The position numbers and the translations under genes were made by a program. Below are positions 22,572-31,439 of a stretch of 64,000 nucleotides of DNA, one piece after another; position 1 is the first letter of the stretch, and each line of letters starts with the position of its first letter. The DNA is taken from NCBI RefSeq assembly GCF_023515995.1, contig NZ_CP097320.1, forward strand, positions 1 through 64,000, in the 5' to 3' direction. Under the pieces are notes generated by a model. That model made no database searches, was not told the origin of the DNA, and saw only the letters and a program-made list of their open reading frames with translations. This DNA comes from Candidatus Mycobacterium methanotrophicum. Lineage in GTDB: Bacteria; Actinomycetota; Actinomycetes; Mycobacteriales; Mycobacteriaceae.

Positions 22572-24025
22572 ACCCGCTCTATCACTTCAGTGTTGGTCGT
22601 CGCGATCGACGACATGTCGCGCGGGCGGGTTCGCAACGGGCACCGGGCCGAATGCGAGATGCGCACCAGGATGGCCAGCAGCACATAGTTGGCCAACAGC
22701 GACGAGCCCCCGTACGACATCCACGGGGTGGTCAGCCCGGTCAGCGGAATCAGGTTGGTTACGCCGCCGACCACGATGAACAGCTGGATTGCCAGCGTCG
22801 AGGCCAGGCCCGCGGCCAGCAGCTTGCCGAAACTGTCCCGCACCGCGATCGCGGTCCGCATGCCGCGGACGATCACGATGGTGTAGAGCATCAACAGGCC
22901 GGCCAATCCGACCAGCCCGAGTTCTTCGCCGAACGCGGCGACGATGAAATCGGTTGATGCGGCCGGCACGGTGCCCGGCTGACCGTTACCGAGTCCGGTG
23001 CCGAAGACGCCGCCGGTAGCAAAGCTGAACAGCGACTGCACGATCTGGTAGCCGGCGCCGTCGGGGTCGGCGAATGGGTCCAGCCAGGTCTGCACGCGGA
23101 CCCGGACGTGATTGAAAATGAAATACGCCGCAACGCTTCCGAGTGCGAACAAGGCCGAACCGACGACCACCCAGCTGAACCGCTGGGTGGCAAGGTAAAC
23201 GACTACCAGAAACGACGCATAGAGCAGTAGCGAAGTCCCGAGGTCTTTCTCGAACACCATCACGCCGACCGAAATAACCCAGGCTGCCAGCAGCGGGGCC
23301 AGGTCGCGTGGCCGAGGCAGGTCCATGCCCAGGAAATGTTTACCGGCGCTGGTGAAGAGACCTCGTTTGGCTACCAGTACCCCCGAAAAGAAAACCAGCA
23401 GAAGGATTTTAGAAAATTCCGCTGGCTGTATCGAAAAGTCCGGCAATCGAATCCAGATCTTCGCGCCGTTTTGCTCGGATAACGACCGCGGCAGCAGTGC
23501 CGGGATCACCAGCATGACCAGTCCGGTCAGCCCGCAGATGTAGCCGTAGCGGGCGAGCTGTCGATGATCCTCGAGCCAGATCACCACGAACGCAAAAGCC
23601 GCAATCCCCAGCAGCGTCCACAGGATTTGCGGGTTTGCCCGCGCACTGGCCCCGGTCAGGCGGTCGTCGAGGTCAAGCCGGTGAATCATCACCACGCCCA
23701 GGCCGTTGAGTAGCGCGACTATCGGCAGCAGTAGCGGGTCCGCGTACGGCGCAAAGCGTCTGATCGCCAGGTGGGCGCAGGCGAACACCGCGAAAAACCC
23801 TGCGGCGTAGGTGATCAGCTGCCAGTTCAGGCCGTGTTCTTGGTGGGCCTGCACCAGCGCGAAGGCCACCGCGGCGATCGCGGCGGCGAAGCACAGCAAC
23901 AGCAGTTCGGCATTGCGCCGATTCGGCAGCGCAGGCGTGACCGCGACCGGCGGCTGCGGCGCAGTGTTCAATCGGCGCCGCTTCTCCGCATCGCTGCGCT
24001 CTGCATCGTCGCCGGCGCGGGTCAC
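22568..24025 (-). CDS. rodA: SEDS peptidoglycan glycosyltransferase RodA/FtsW
   Basis: This SEDS-family polytopic enzyme polymerises lipid II and works with PbpA. The 485-residue product has about twelve helices and the family motifs IQPAEFSKI, VFEKDLGTSLL and GLTTPWMSYGGSSLLANY. The GTG at 24025 is chosen because it forms the GTGA overlap with the pstP stop, as with the other genes in the cluster, and the extra N-terminal 30 residues are hydrophilic. M. tuberculosis RodA is 469 residues. Confidence 0.95.
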   Translation of the reverse strand: MTRAGDDAERSDAEKRRRLNTAPQPPVAVTPALPNRRNAELLLLCFAAAIAAVAFALVQAHQEHGLNWQLITYAAGFFAVFACAHLAIRRFAPYADPLLLPIVALLNGLGVVMIHRLDLDDRLTGASARANPQILWTLLGIAAFAFVVIWLEDHRQLARYGYICGLTGLVMLVIPALLPRSLSEQNGAKIWIRLPDFSIQPAEFSKILLLVFFSGVLVAKRGLFTSAGKHFLGMDLPRPRDLAPLLAAWVISVGVMVFEKDLGTSLLLYASFLVVVYLATQRFSWVVVGSALFALGSVAAYFIFNHVRVRVQTWLDPFADPDGAGYQIVQSLFSFATGGVFGTGLGNGQPGTVPAASTDFIVAAFGEELGLVGLAGLLMLYTIVIVRGMRTAIAVRDSFGKLLAAGLASTLAIQLFIVVGGVTNLIPLTGLTTPWMSYGGSSLLANYVLLAILVRISHSARCPLRTRPRDMSSIATTNTEVIERV

Positions 24026-25479
24026 GTCGGTTTCCGGCACTCGGTACCCGGCTGGAGCGGCGGCGGGGAGAGGGTGGGCGCGGCCGGAGTCGGCAAGGGA
24101 TTTGCCGGAAGTTGCCCGGGGATACTGACGCCGGGTTGCGGTAGCTGTGTCGCGCTGGGTGCGGCCGGTAGCGTCGAGGGCGGTGGTGATTGGGCGCGCG
24201 TCAGCGAGCAGAGCGGTAGCAGGGATTCCGTCGATAATCTGCGCAGCTGTGCGTCGGCTTGATCGAGCGTGCCGGCCGGAAGCCCGGCGGACACTTGCGC
24301 GCGAGCCGACTCCGCCAGGTCGGACATCTTCATCGGTTGGCAATCTCGATTGTCGCCGGCCTGGCCGTAGCGGATCACCGACAGCTGGTTGAGGCTATTG
24401 AGGCAGCCTTGGGAATAGGGCTGATGCAGCGGCACGCCCAGGATCGACACCTGAATGCCTTGCATGATGGACACGGCGCCGTTGTAGTCGGCGACGTAGT
24501 AGTAACTGCGGATGATGGTCCGGCCGATGGCCAGGGCTGCGAGCACCATCAAGACGAGCAGTGCGGCACCGACCGCCATTCGCCGCCGCGACCGCTTCGG
24601 GCGGATAAATGTATCGACTCGCGGCACAACGCGTTTCACTACATCTTTGCGCGGATGGAAGGCCGACGCCCGGCCCGCTGCGGTGTTGGGCAGGGGCAGC
24701 TGGTCCTGATAATCGGAGTCGCCGGATACCGCACCGGCGATGATCGGCTGAATCGGACCGTAGTCGTAGTCGACGACGTCGGCGACCACCACGGTGACGT
24801 TGTCGGGGCCACCGCCACGCAGCGCCAGTTCGATCAGGCGGTCGGCGCTGTCGGTGACATCGGGAATCTTGAGGGCATCGAGGATGGTCTCGTCGCTGAC
24901 CGGGTCGGAAAGCCCGTCCGAGCATAGCAGGTAGCGATCACCGCTGCGTACTTCACGCATGGTCAGCGTGGGCTCGATCTCGTGACCGGTCAACGCCCGC
25001 ATAATCAACGATCGCTGCGGGTGACTGTGTGCCTCTTCCCGCGTGATGCGCCCTTCGTCAACCAGGGTTTGGACGAAGGTGTCGTCCTTGGTTATCTGGG
25101 TCAGCTCGCCGTCACGCAGCAAGTAGCCGCGCGAGTCGCCAACGTGCACCAGCCCAAGACGGTTGCCCGCGAACAGGATTGCCGTCAGCGTGGTACCCAT
25201 CCCCTCGAGGTCGGGCTCCATCTCAACCTGGGCCGCGATGGCGGAATTGCCGGCGCGCACCGCAGACTCCAGCTTGGTGAGCAGGTCGCCACCGGGTTCG
25301 TCGTCGTCCAGGTGGGCCAACGCGGCAATGACCAGTTGCGACGCGACTTCGCCGGCGGCGTGTCCGCCCATGCCGTCGGCCAGCGCCAGCAACCGGGCGC
25401 CGGCGTACACCGAGTCTTCGTTGTTGGAGCGCACCAAGCCGACATCGCTGCGGGCGGCATAACGCAGGACCAAAGTCAC
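24022..25479 (-). CDS. pstP: Serine/threonine phosphatase PstP (PP2C)
   Basis: PstP is the sole PP2C-type phosphatase of mycobacteria and reverses PknA/PknB phosphorylation. The 485-residue protein has the metal-binding motifs ALADGMGGHAAGEVASQL, HVGDSRGYLLRDGEL, CSDGLSDPVSD and GGPDNVTVVVADV, then one helix (ALLVLMVLAALAIGRTII) and a Pro-rich extracellular tail. The GTG start at 25479 overlaps the fhaB stop (GTGA). Confidence 0.96.
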   Translation of the reverse strand: MTLVLRYAARSDVGLVRSNNEDSVYAGARLLALADGMGGHAAGEVASQLVIAALAHLDDDEPGGDLLTKLESAVRAGNSAIAAQVEMEPDLEGMGTTLTAILFAGNRLGLVHVGDSRGYLLRDGELTQITKDDTFVQTLVDEGRITREEAHSHPQRSLIMRALTGHEIEPTLTMREVRSGDRYLLCSDGLSDPVSDETILDALKIPDVTDSADRLIELALRGGGPDNVTVVVADVVDYDYGPIQPIIAGAVSGDSDYQDQLPLPNTAAGRASAFHPRKDVVKRVVPRVDTFIRPKRSRRRMAVGAALLVLMVLAALAIGRTIIRSYYYVADYNGAVSIMQGIQVSILGVPLHQPYSQGCLNSLNQLSVIRYGQAGDNRDCQPMKMSDLAESARAQVSAGLPAGTLDQADAQLRRLSTESLLPLCSLTRAQSPPPSTLPAAPSATQLPQPGVSIPGQLPANPLPTPAAPTLSPPPLQPGTECRKPT

Positions 25480-25943
25480 GGGCGCAGCTCGATTACCGTC
25501 TTGCCGATACGAACCGGCGTGCCAATGGGAACCCGTACCGCGGTCGTCACTTTCGCCCTGTCGAGGTATGTGCCGTTGGTCGATCCTAGATCTTCGACGT
25601 ACCATTCCGAACCGCGCTGGGAAAGCCGGGCGTGCCGCGTCGAGGCGTAGTCGTCGGTCAGCACCAGCGTGGAGTCATCAGCGCGCCCGATCAGCACCGG
25701 CTGGCCGGACAGCGTGATACGTGCTCCCACCAACGCCCCCTCAGTCACGACCAGATAACGCGCGGCGCCGTGCCGCTGCCGCGACGGCAATAAGGTGCCC
25801 TGCAACGTCAAGCCGCGACGGACCATGACCGCGCCCGTGGGCGCATAGATGTCAGTCCGCAGGATCCTCAATACCGACCAGATGAACACCCACAACAGCA
25901 TCAAGAATCCGGCACGCGTCAGCTGCAGTACTAGTCCCTGCAT
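25476..25943 (-). CDS. fhaB: FHA-domain protein FhaB (FipA)
   Basis: FhaB is a 155-residue membrane protein with one N-terminal helix (LMLLWVFIWSVLRIL) and a C-terminal FHA domain that binds phosphothreonine: IGRADDSTLVLTDDYASTRH, followed by YVEDLGSTNGTYLD. It is a PknA/PknB substrate and links FtsZ and FtsQ under stress. The length is identical to Rv0019c. It is separated from fhaA by 115 bases. Confidence 0.96.
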   Translation of the reverse strand: MQGLVLQLTRAGFLMLLWVFIWSVLRILRTDIYAPTGAVMVRRGLTLQGTLLPSRQRHGAARYLVVTEGALVGARITLSGQPVLIGRADDSTLVLTDDYASTRHARLSQRGSEWYVEDLGSTNGTYLDRAKVTTAVRVPIGTPVRIGKTVIELRP

Positions 25944-26058
25944 CTGGCGTGCCCTCCGTCCTGGCGCCACACGTTCCGCGTGCCCGGATATAGCAACGTC
26001 ACGATACTTGGACGGCGGTCGAATCGGGCTGAAGCCGGATAGCTTCGCGACTACGGGC

Positions 26059-27594
26059 TCAATGGACGTGGACGACGATCTCAGAATGCCCCAGCCGGAT
26101 CACGTCGCCGTCGGCCAACTGCCACTCCTGCACCGGCGCGTTGTTGACGGTGGTGCCGTTGGTGGAATTGAGGTCAGACAGTAACGCGACGTGGCCGTCC
26201 CACCGGATCTCCAAGTGGCGGCGCGACACACCGGTGTCCGGCAACCGGAACTGCGCGTCCTGGCCGCGGCCGATGATGTTGGCGCCCTCGCGCAGCTGAT
26301 AGGTGCGCCCGCTGCCGTCATCGAGCTGCAGGGTGACCGCGGTCCCGGACGACGGGTAACCGCCCTGGCTGTACCCGCCGTAGCCGCCGGCGCCCGCGGG
26401 TGGGCCGTAGTCATAGTCGCGCCCGCCGGGCTCGGCGTATCCGCCGCCGTACTGCGGAGCGGCGGTCTCGCCGTAGCCGGCGTACTCGGGCGGTTGGCCG
26501 TAGTCCTGCCGGCCGTATCCCGGGGCAGCGGCGTAGCCCTGGTCGTAACCGGCACCCTGCTCGGGGTAGGTGGCCCGCCGGTCGGGCGCGCCGTAGCCGG
26601 CCTCATCGGGGCGGGCCGGCGCCCGGCCGTAGTCCGCGTATTCGCCGTAACCTTGCCCACCGGGCTGGCCGTAGCCGCCGTAGCGGTAGCCCTGGTCGTA
26701 ACCATAGCCGCCGTAGCCGGGGGCGGCCGGTCGCTGCTCGTACTGCGGGTAACCGCGCTGGTCGGGGTAGCCGCCGCGCTGGTCGGGATAACCGCCTTGC
26801 TCCGGGTAGCCGCCGCGCTGGTCGGGATAGCCGCCTTGGTCGGGGTAGCCGCCCTGGTCGGGGTAGCCGCCCTGGTCGGGGTAGCCGCCTTGCTCCGGGT
26901 AGCCGCCCTGGTCGGGATAACCCGGCTGCTCGGGGTAGCCGCCTTGGTCGGGCGGCGCTGGATAACGCTGCTGCTCGGGATAGCCGGCCGGTTCCGGCGG
27001 ATAAGAAGGAGGCCGCGGATCCGGGGCACCGCGCGGGTCGTCTTGCGGATGCCCGTAATGTTCGTCGTAGTAGTCATCGCCGGGCCGCCCCTGCCCCTGG
27101 TCGCCGCGGTAGCTCGAGTTCTCGGTCATCGCTGATACTCCTGGTTCTGCGTCGAACGCATGGTCTGATTGTGGCGCGGCGGGCTTGCTGGCCGTCGGGC
27201 GGGGCGCGACATCGGGGTTGACAGCACCGCGGGCGCGGAACTGGCCGGTATGGAGGTTCGCCGCCTGCTCGAACCGGACGACCACGTCACCATATGTTTG
27301 CCACCCCTGTTCGCCGATGTATCCCTCCAGGTGCTTAGCGAAAGCGTCTGAAGTGAGGTCCGGGTCGGCGCCCACTTTCTGATGGTTGTGCATACCGAGG
27401 GTAATGATGTACTCGTTGGGAGCGAAAAGCCGATGGCCTCGAAGAGGGCGGATTCCGTCGGCCGCCTCCCTGCGCAGCAGGGTCTCTACTTCTTGGGGGA
27501 CGATCGATCCGCCGAAGACCCTGGCAAAGGCGTCACCGACGGTGTCCTCAAGTTTGCGCTCGATGCGTTGAACTAGCCCGTTCTGGCTGCCCAT
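26059..27594 (-). CDS. fhaA: FHA-domain protein FhaA
   Basis: FhaA is a cytosolic adaptor that binds phosphorylated MviN/MurJ and regulates peptidoglycan synthesis. The 511-residue product has an N-terminal DUF3662 domain (VGDAFARVFGGSIVPQEVE), a central Gly/Tyr/Pro/Gln-rich region (about residues 190-410) built partly from GGYPDQ repeats, and a C-terminal FHA domain (IIGRGQDAQFRLPDTGVSRR, LNSTNGTTVNN). The start at 27594 matches the family; an ATG two codons upstream is equally placed. It heads the kinase cluster. Confidence 0.96.
   Translation of the reverse strand: MGSQNGLVQRIERKLEDTVGDAFARVFGGSIVPQEVETLLRREAADGIRPLRGHRLFAPNEYIITLGMHNHQKVGADPDLTSDAFAKHLEGYIGEQGWQTYGDVVVRFEQAANLHTGQFRARGAVNPDVAPRPTASKPAAPQSDHAFDAEPGVSAMTENSSYRGDQGQGRPGDDYYDEHYGHPQDDPRGAPDPRPPSYPPEPAGYPEQQRYPAPPDQGGYPEQPGYPDQGGYPEQGGYPDQGGYPDQGGYPDQGGYPDQRGGYPEQGGYPDQRGGYPDQRGYPQYEQRPAAPGYGGYGYDQGYRYGGYGQPGGQGYGEYADYGRAPARPDEAGYGAPDRRATYPEQGAGYDQGYAAAPGYGRQDYGQPPEYAGYGETAAPQYGGGYAEPGGRDYDYGPPAGAGGYGGYSQGGYPSSGTAVTLQLDDGSGRTYQLREGANIIGRGQDAQFRLPDTGVSRRHLEIRWDGHVALLSDLNSTNGTTVNNAPVQEWQLADGDVIRLGHSEIVVHVH
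26756..26953 (-). repeat. 18-bp coding repeats in fhaA (GGYPDQ/GGYPEQ)
   Basis: About eleven imperfect copies of an 18-bp unit of the type GGGTAGCCGCCCTGGTCG encode GGYPDQ, GGYPEQ or RGGYPDQ. Adjacent copies at 26837-26890 are nearly identical. The unit is a multiple of three, so copy-number change alters linker length without breaking the frame. Confidence 0.85.
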
Positions 27595-27842
27595 CTCCAA
27601 GCGCCCGCCTCAGTTCTTGTCTATCGCTGCTGCACGGCGGACAACCCCTCCGGCGTGTCGCATCACGCGTGTCGTATTCCAGCATGCTATCGGGCCAGCG
27701 CAGCGCAGCGGCACTCCCAGGATTCTGAGAATCGCATCGAACCAGGTCAGGCGCGAGTTCGGCGGCGGCGTGCACGGTCGTCGCGGCGTCGGCGCGGTTG
27801 GGGACGTGGGCTATTAGAGTGGTAGGCTCCACCGATTGTTCA

Positions 27843-27925
27843 GGGCGAGTGGCGGAATGGCAGACGCGCTGGCTTCAGGTGCCAGTGTCCTTAGGGACGT
27901 GGGGGTTCAAGTCCCCCTTCGCCCA
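27843..27925 (+). tRNA. leuT: tRNA-Leu (anticodon CAG)
   Basis: The 83-nt class II tRNA has acceptor GGGCGAG/TTCGCCC with discriminator A, anticodon arm CTGGC-TTCAGGT-GCCAG giving CAG (27876-27878), a long variable arm (TGTCCTTAGGGACGT) and T arm GGGGG-TTCAAGT-CCCCC. It lies after fhaA as in M. tuberculosis. Confidence 0.95.
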
Positions 27926-27992
27926 CAAAATCGAGCCCGGTCGTGTCTCGGGCGTGACCTCGGCGCGACGGTGAAGAAGAACGCTCATCAGC

Positions 27993-28255
27993 ATGACGAT
28001 GCTCGCGGGGATCGCCGCTGCCGGAATGGCAACCTGTGTCGGCTACTACGTCGGTCGGCGTGCGGGCTCGACGTGGTCAGCTGGCGCGCACTGGGGAGGC
28101 TTGCGATCAGCCTGCTCGTGCTGTTGACTGCGCGACGGGTTCGGCTCTGGAACCTGAGACGCATTGCGCCCGTGGAACTTCTGCGAGGTAGCGTTGCGGT
28201 GGAGTACACCGCGGATCGCTTGCGATCATGCGCACGGCCTCCCCGCGAGGCATGA
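27993..28255 (+). pseudogene. Possible degraded small membrane protein
   Basis: A frame beginning MTMLAGIAAAGMATCVGYYVGRR stops at 28127. The adjacent +1 frame reads SWRALGRLAISLLVLLTARRVRLW and stops at 28255. Put together they look like a small actinobacterial protein with an N-terminal glycine-rich helix and a C-terminal helix followed by basic residues. One base change would join them. The region may also be plain non-coding debris. Confidence 0.3.
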
Positions 28256-28362
28256 TGCAACCCGTTGAGGTGGCGACTGTGATCGCATTCCTTGCCAGCG
28301 ATGCCGCGGCAGCCGTCCACGGCGCCGTCTATCGAGGCGACAATGGTAAGGGCACCGGCTAG
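28228..28362 (+). pseudogene. C-terminal remnant of a short-chain dehydrogenase/reductase
   Basis: The last 30 residues of this 44-residue frame, MQPVEVATVIAFLASDAAAAVHGAVYRGDNG, match the C-terminal pattern of SDR enzymes (PEEVAxxIxFLASDxAxxVTGAxxxVDGG). The nucleotide-binding and catalytic parts are missing, so it is a fragment left by a deletion or insertion. It lies directly before the transposase remnant. Confidence 0.6.
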
Positions 28363-28390
28363 CAAAACCGGAAAGCCATGCCAGGCAACG

Positions 28391-29012
28391 AGTAGCCTTT
28401 GTCGGCCAACGTCGGCCAACGTCGGCCAACGTCGGCCAACGTCGGCCAACGTCGGCCAACGTCGGCAATCCGTCGGCGGCCGCTTTGTACAACGCGCCCA
28501 GGCAGTGGGCGCGGGCTGCGGTGATGTCGTGGACGCTGCCGGGCTCGGCCTCGCTCGACCAGACGGGAAATCCGCCCGGGTCGGCGATGATCTGCACGTT
28601 GGCGCCCTGCGTCGTGTGCTTGCCCGGATAGCGCCGGTGATTGCCCTCCTCGGTGCGCTCACCGGCCCGGTCGATTTCGATCGGGGTCCCGTCCAACGTG
28701 AGGTGCGACCATCCTTCACGCTTGGCCTGATCGGGCACTTCGTGCCGGTCAGGTGCGTGCTCGGCGATGACGTCGATCGCCTCGTGCAGATAGCGATAAC
28801 AGGTGGAGATCCCCCAGAGTGGCCTCGGCGGCCAGTATGCGGATCGCCGCGCCGTCGCGAAACCACCGCAACACCAGCTTCGCCTGGGCGCGGGCCGTGC
28901 CGGCACGTCGTCCGGCCCCGGCGCCGATCTCACGTCGATGCGTGCGCAACAGGGCGGTGGCATACAGCAGGGTTTGTTCGGGCACGTCGCAGACGGCAGA
29001 GCAGGCGAACAC
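28391..29012 (-). pseudogene. IS5-like (DDE_Tnp_4) transposase, frameshifted and truncated
   Basis: The N-terminal part (VFACSAVCDVPEQTLLYATA onward, with AKLVLRWFRDGAAIRILAAEATLG) is an HTH domain. It continues only in another frame as ISTCYRYLHEAIDVIAEHA, WSHLTLDGTPIEIDRAGER, YPGKHTTQGANVQIIADPGG and EPGSVHDITAARAH, which are typical DDE_Tnp_4 motifs. The shift lies at a run of five C on the plus strand (28811-28815). After GLPTLAD the protein degenerates into a tandem repeat and the rest of the catalytic domain is lost. No terminal inverted repeats were found. Confidence 0.8.
28401..28466. repeat. 10-bp tandem repeat, about 6.6 copies
   Basis: GTCGGCCAAC is repeated six times without any change at 28401-28460 and followed by the partial copy GTCGGC. 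It sits in the transposase remnant at the codons for the GLPTLAD region, which suggests expansion of a single native copy. The unit is not a multiple of three, so each gain or loss shifts the frame. Confidence 0.95.
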
Positions 29013-29234
29013 GCGGGGTCCTCCTGAGGGGCGCGGTCAACGCCGACGGGGACCCAGCACAGCAAATCTCGCAAATTAGCTACTTGAACATGTCGCCGTG
29101 TCGTGCCTAACGGCCGCGATTCAGGCCCTGACCTCAGAAGACTCATCAGCAACTTTAGTCGCTCCGAAAGGGAACGGGGTTTTCTTCACTCGATGGCGTA
29201 TCTGATGTCACCGGCGCCGGAAAGTCAGTGCGGG

Positions 29235-29651
29235 TTAGGCGGCCGACCGCGGTCCGGCCTCGCGAATGGGCAGATGAAATACCGTTGCGCTCACCGGAAC
29301 TACATCACGCTCGCGCCGCGACAGCAGCGCGGCGTTGTCGGGCAGCTGCCGTGAGTTGATCTCGCCGGCCGCGATGCGGGCCAGAACTTCGTGGGCCCTG
29401 GCCAGTTGCTCACGTTTGCGGTACTGGCCGCCGGGAAGTTTGACCCCTGCCCAGACACCGTATTCCTCGCGGTTCTCGACGGCGTACCGCGCACACAACC
29501 GCTGTTGCGCCAGTGGGCACCGCCGTAGGCAGAGCAGCCGCGCCTCGATGGCCGACTGTTCATATGCGCGTGCCTTGGCGGCACCGTCGCCGCCGTCATC
29601 GTCGGCGTAGCCGAACCACAATTCCGGGTTGACCGAACATGGATGCCCCAT
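29235..29651 (-). CDS. whiB5: WhiB-family iron-sulfur regulator WhiB5
   Basis: The 138-residue product matches WhiB5 (139 residues). It has the four cluster cysteines (PCSVNP, then LLCLRRC and QQRLC), the GVWAG turn and a basic DNA-binding segment KLPGGQYRKREQLARAHEVL, followed by INSRQLPDNAALLSRRE. WhiB5 controls a set of genes that includes type VII secretion functions, as reported for M. tuberculosis. The start at 29651 (MGHPCSVNPELWFGY) fits the family. It is divergent from the HTH regulator gene. Confidence 0.94.
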   Translation of the reverse strand: MGHPCSVNPELWFGYADDDGGDGAAKARAYEQSAIEARLLCLRRCPLAQQRLCARYAVENREEYGVWAGVKLPGGQYRKREQLARAHEVLARIAAGEINSRQLPDNAALLSRRERDVVPVSATVFHLPIREAGPRSAA

Positions 29652-29675
29652 CAGTCCGCCTCCTTCTGGCCGAAA

Positions 29676-29695
29676 CGTATGCAGAAGCATATACG
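29676..29695. promoter_or_regulatory. Inverted repeat in the whiB5 / HTH-regulator divergent region
   Basis: CGTATGC-AGAA-GCATATACG is an interrupted inverted repeat 25 bases upstream of whiB5 in an AT-rich 140-bp region. It is a plausible operator for WhiB5 or for the divergent regulator. Nothing in the sequence says which. Confidence 0.4.
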
Positions 29696-29791
29696 CTCGA
29701 CGGCCCCCTGGCAAGAGAAAGGTGACATAAACATATATACCCAGGCTGGGCCGCAGGCTGTGTACTATCCGAATATGGCCGGAGCGCTGCG

Positions 29792-30565
29792 GTGAGCCGC
29801 GAATCGGCAGGCGCAGCAATCCGGGAGCTGCGCGAATCACGTGACTGGTCGCTGGCCGACTTCGCGTCGGTCACCGGGGTGAGCATCATGGGCCTGAGCT
29901 ACCTCGAGCGAGGAGCCCGCAAGCCGCACAAAAGCACAGTTCAGAAGGTAGAAAATGGGCTCGGCCTGCCGCCGGGGACCTACTCTCGGCTGGTGGTCGC
30001 CGCGGATCCGGCGGCCGAACTGGAGCGACTGACCGCGGTCACGCCGGCCGAACCGACGCCCGCGCGGTCCAACGGGCCCATCGTCGTGGACCGGCACACC
30101 GACACCGAAGTCCTCGAGGGATATGCCGAAGCTCAGCTCGACGCGCTCAACTCGGTGATCGAGCGACTCCCCGAGACGACATCAAACGAATATGAGTCGT
30201 ATATTCTCTCTGTGATCGGTCAGTGCGTGAAGGCCGAGATGCTCGCCGCCAACTCCTGGCGGGTGGCGCTCAGCGCCGACGCAGCTTCGGCGGGACGGCT
30301 TATGCGGCATCTGCAGGCGTTGGAGACGACGCGCGGCGCGCTTCTGGAGCAGATGCCGATGAGCCTCAGCGCCCGGTTCGACCGGGCCTGCGCGCGATCA
30401 TCGCTGCCGGAGCCGGTCATCGCCGCGCTGCTCGGAGTCAGCCCTGCGGAAATGTGGGACATCCGGAATCGGGGAGTAATCCCGCCGGGAGCGCTGCCGC
30501 GCGTTCGGGCTTTCGCCGACGACGACACCAATTTAGGGGATAGACACCGAGGGGACGGGCAGTGA
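29792..30565 (+). CDS. XRE-family HTH transcriptional regulator (Rv0023-like)
   Basis: The 257-residue protein has an N-terminal helix-turn-helix (IRELRESRDWSLADFASVTG, MGLSYLERGARKPHKSTVQK, residues about 8-52) and a larger C-terminal domain with EGYAEAQLDALNSVIERLPE and VKAEMLAANSWRVAL. It is collinear with Rv0023. The GTG at 29792 gives the family start MSRESAGAAIRELR. The gene overlaps the next by four bases, so it is translationally coupled to the NlpC/P60 gene. Its closeness to whiB5 suggests shared control. Confidence 0.9.
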   Translation: MSRESAGAAIRELRESRDWSLADFASVTGVSIMGLSYLERGARKPHKSTVQKVENGLGLPPGTYSRLVVAADPAAELERLTAVTPAEPTPARSNGPIVVDRHTDTEVLEGYAEAQLDALNSVIERLPETTSNEYESYILSVIGQCVKAEMLAANSWRVALSADAASAGRLMRHLQALETTRGALLEQMPMSLSARFDRACARSSLPEPVIAALLGVSPAEMWDIRNRGVIPPGALPRVRAFADDDTNLGDRHRGDGQ

Positions 30566-31395
30566 CCGGAAGCGAACTCGCGGCATTGAGCCGCGCCCAC
30601 CAACTGTTCGCCGGCACACCGGGCGGTGTCACGCTGGACCCCGACCTAGGGCATTACGACAGCCTGTTGCGGCAAGCGGCGGCGCTGAATACCGGTGGGG
30701 GACAGGAGCTTTACCGGTCCGCGGTCGACAATAGCCGGGCATCGGTGCGTTCGGCCGTCACCACCGACGCCGCTCTGGCGACCACGACGACCCAGGCACA
30801 CCACGATCACGCCACCGCCCGCACCCTGACCAGAAATGTGCTCGACGAGGCACGGGCCGACACCGCGACACCGGCCACACCGATGGCGCAGCGCGAGGCG
30901 GTGCGCCGTCGCGTGGCGCGGCTGCGCGCGCAACACGCGCATGTGTTGTCTGCTCGACAGCAGGCACGCCGGCATTGGGCGGCATTGCGCGCGTTGCGCT
31001 ATCGAGCCCTGCGACGTCCCAGCCACCGACCCGGGCTGCGATTGCCGCCGGCCACCACCCGCGCCGGAATCGCGGTGCGGGCGGCGCTGTCGCGGTTGGG
31101 CAGCCCATATGTCTGGGGAGCAACCGGGCCCGACCGGTTCGATTGCTCCGGATTGACCCAGTGGTCCTACGCGCGGGCGGGAATTCACCTGGACCGCACT
31201 ACATATCAGCAGATATACGACGGAATTCCGGTCCCCCGCTCCCAGGTCCGTCCGGGCGACCTCGTCTTTCCCAGTGCCGGACACGTGCAGATGGCGATCG
31301 GCGACAATTTGGTCGTCGAAGCACCGCATGCCGGCGCTACGGTCCGGATCAGCCCGCTGGGCAGCGGCGTGCAGATCAGGCGCCCAGTGGGGTAG
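30562..31395 (+). CDS. NlpC/P60 peptidoglycan hydrolase (Rv0024-like)
   Basis: The 277-residue protein has an N-terminal helical region ([18 protein letters not shown]) of the type shared by ESX-associated genes and a C-terminal NlpC/P60 domain with catalytic Cys in [10 protein letters not shown] (about residue 195), His in [10 protein letters not shown] and [14 protein letters not shown]. This family cleaves peptide stems of peptidoglycan. There is no classical signal peptide, so export through a type VII system is possible but inferred. The GTG start overlaps the previous stop. Confidence 0.9.
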   Translation: MTGSELAALSRAHQLFAGTPGGVTLDPDLGHYDSLLRQAAALNTGGGQELYRSAVDNSRASVRSAVTTDAALATTTTQAHHDHATARTLTRNVLDEARADTATPATPMAQREAVRRRVARLRAQHAHVLSARQQARRHWAALRALRYRALRRPSHRPGLRLPPATTRAGIAVRAALSRLGSPYVWGATGPDRFDCSGLTQWSYARAGIHLDRTTYQQIYDGIPVPRSQVRPGDLVFPSAGHVQMAIGDNLVVEAPHAGATVRISPLGSGVQIRRPVG

Positions 31396-31439
31396 CGGCG
31401 ATGGTTGTTGAGCGTCCGGGGCGTGAGTACGGTCAAGCC

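Noticed and set aside
21262..22779. Several plus-strand frames across pbpA/rodA
   Set aside because: All are antisense to well-conserved genes and show no coding features of their own.
28401..28466. CRISPR-like repeat array
   Set aside because: The copies are directly adjacent with no spacers and only 10 bp long; it is a simple tandem repeat, with no cas genes near.
28391..29012. Active insertion sequence using programmed frameshifting at the C5/G5 run
   Set aside because: The catalytic domain is cut off after GLPTLAD and no terminal inverted repeats are visible, so the element is dead whatever the frameshift does.
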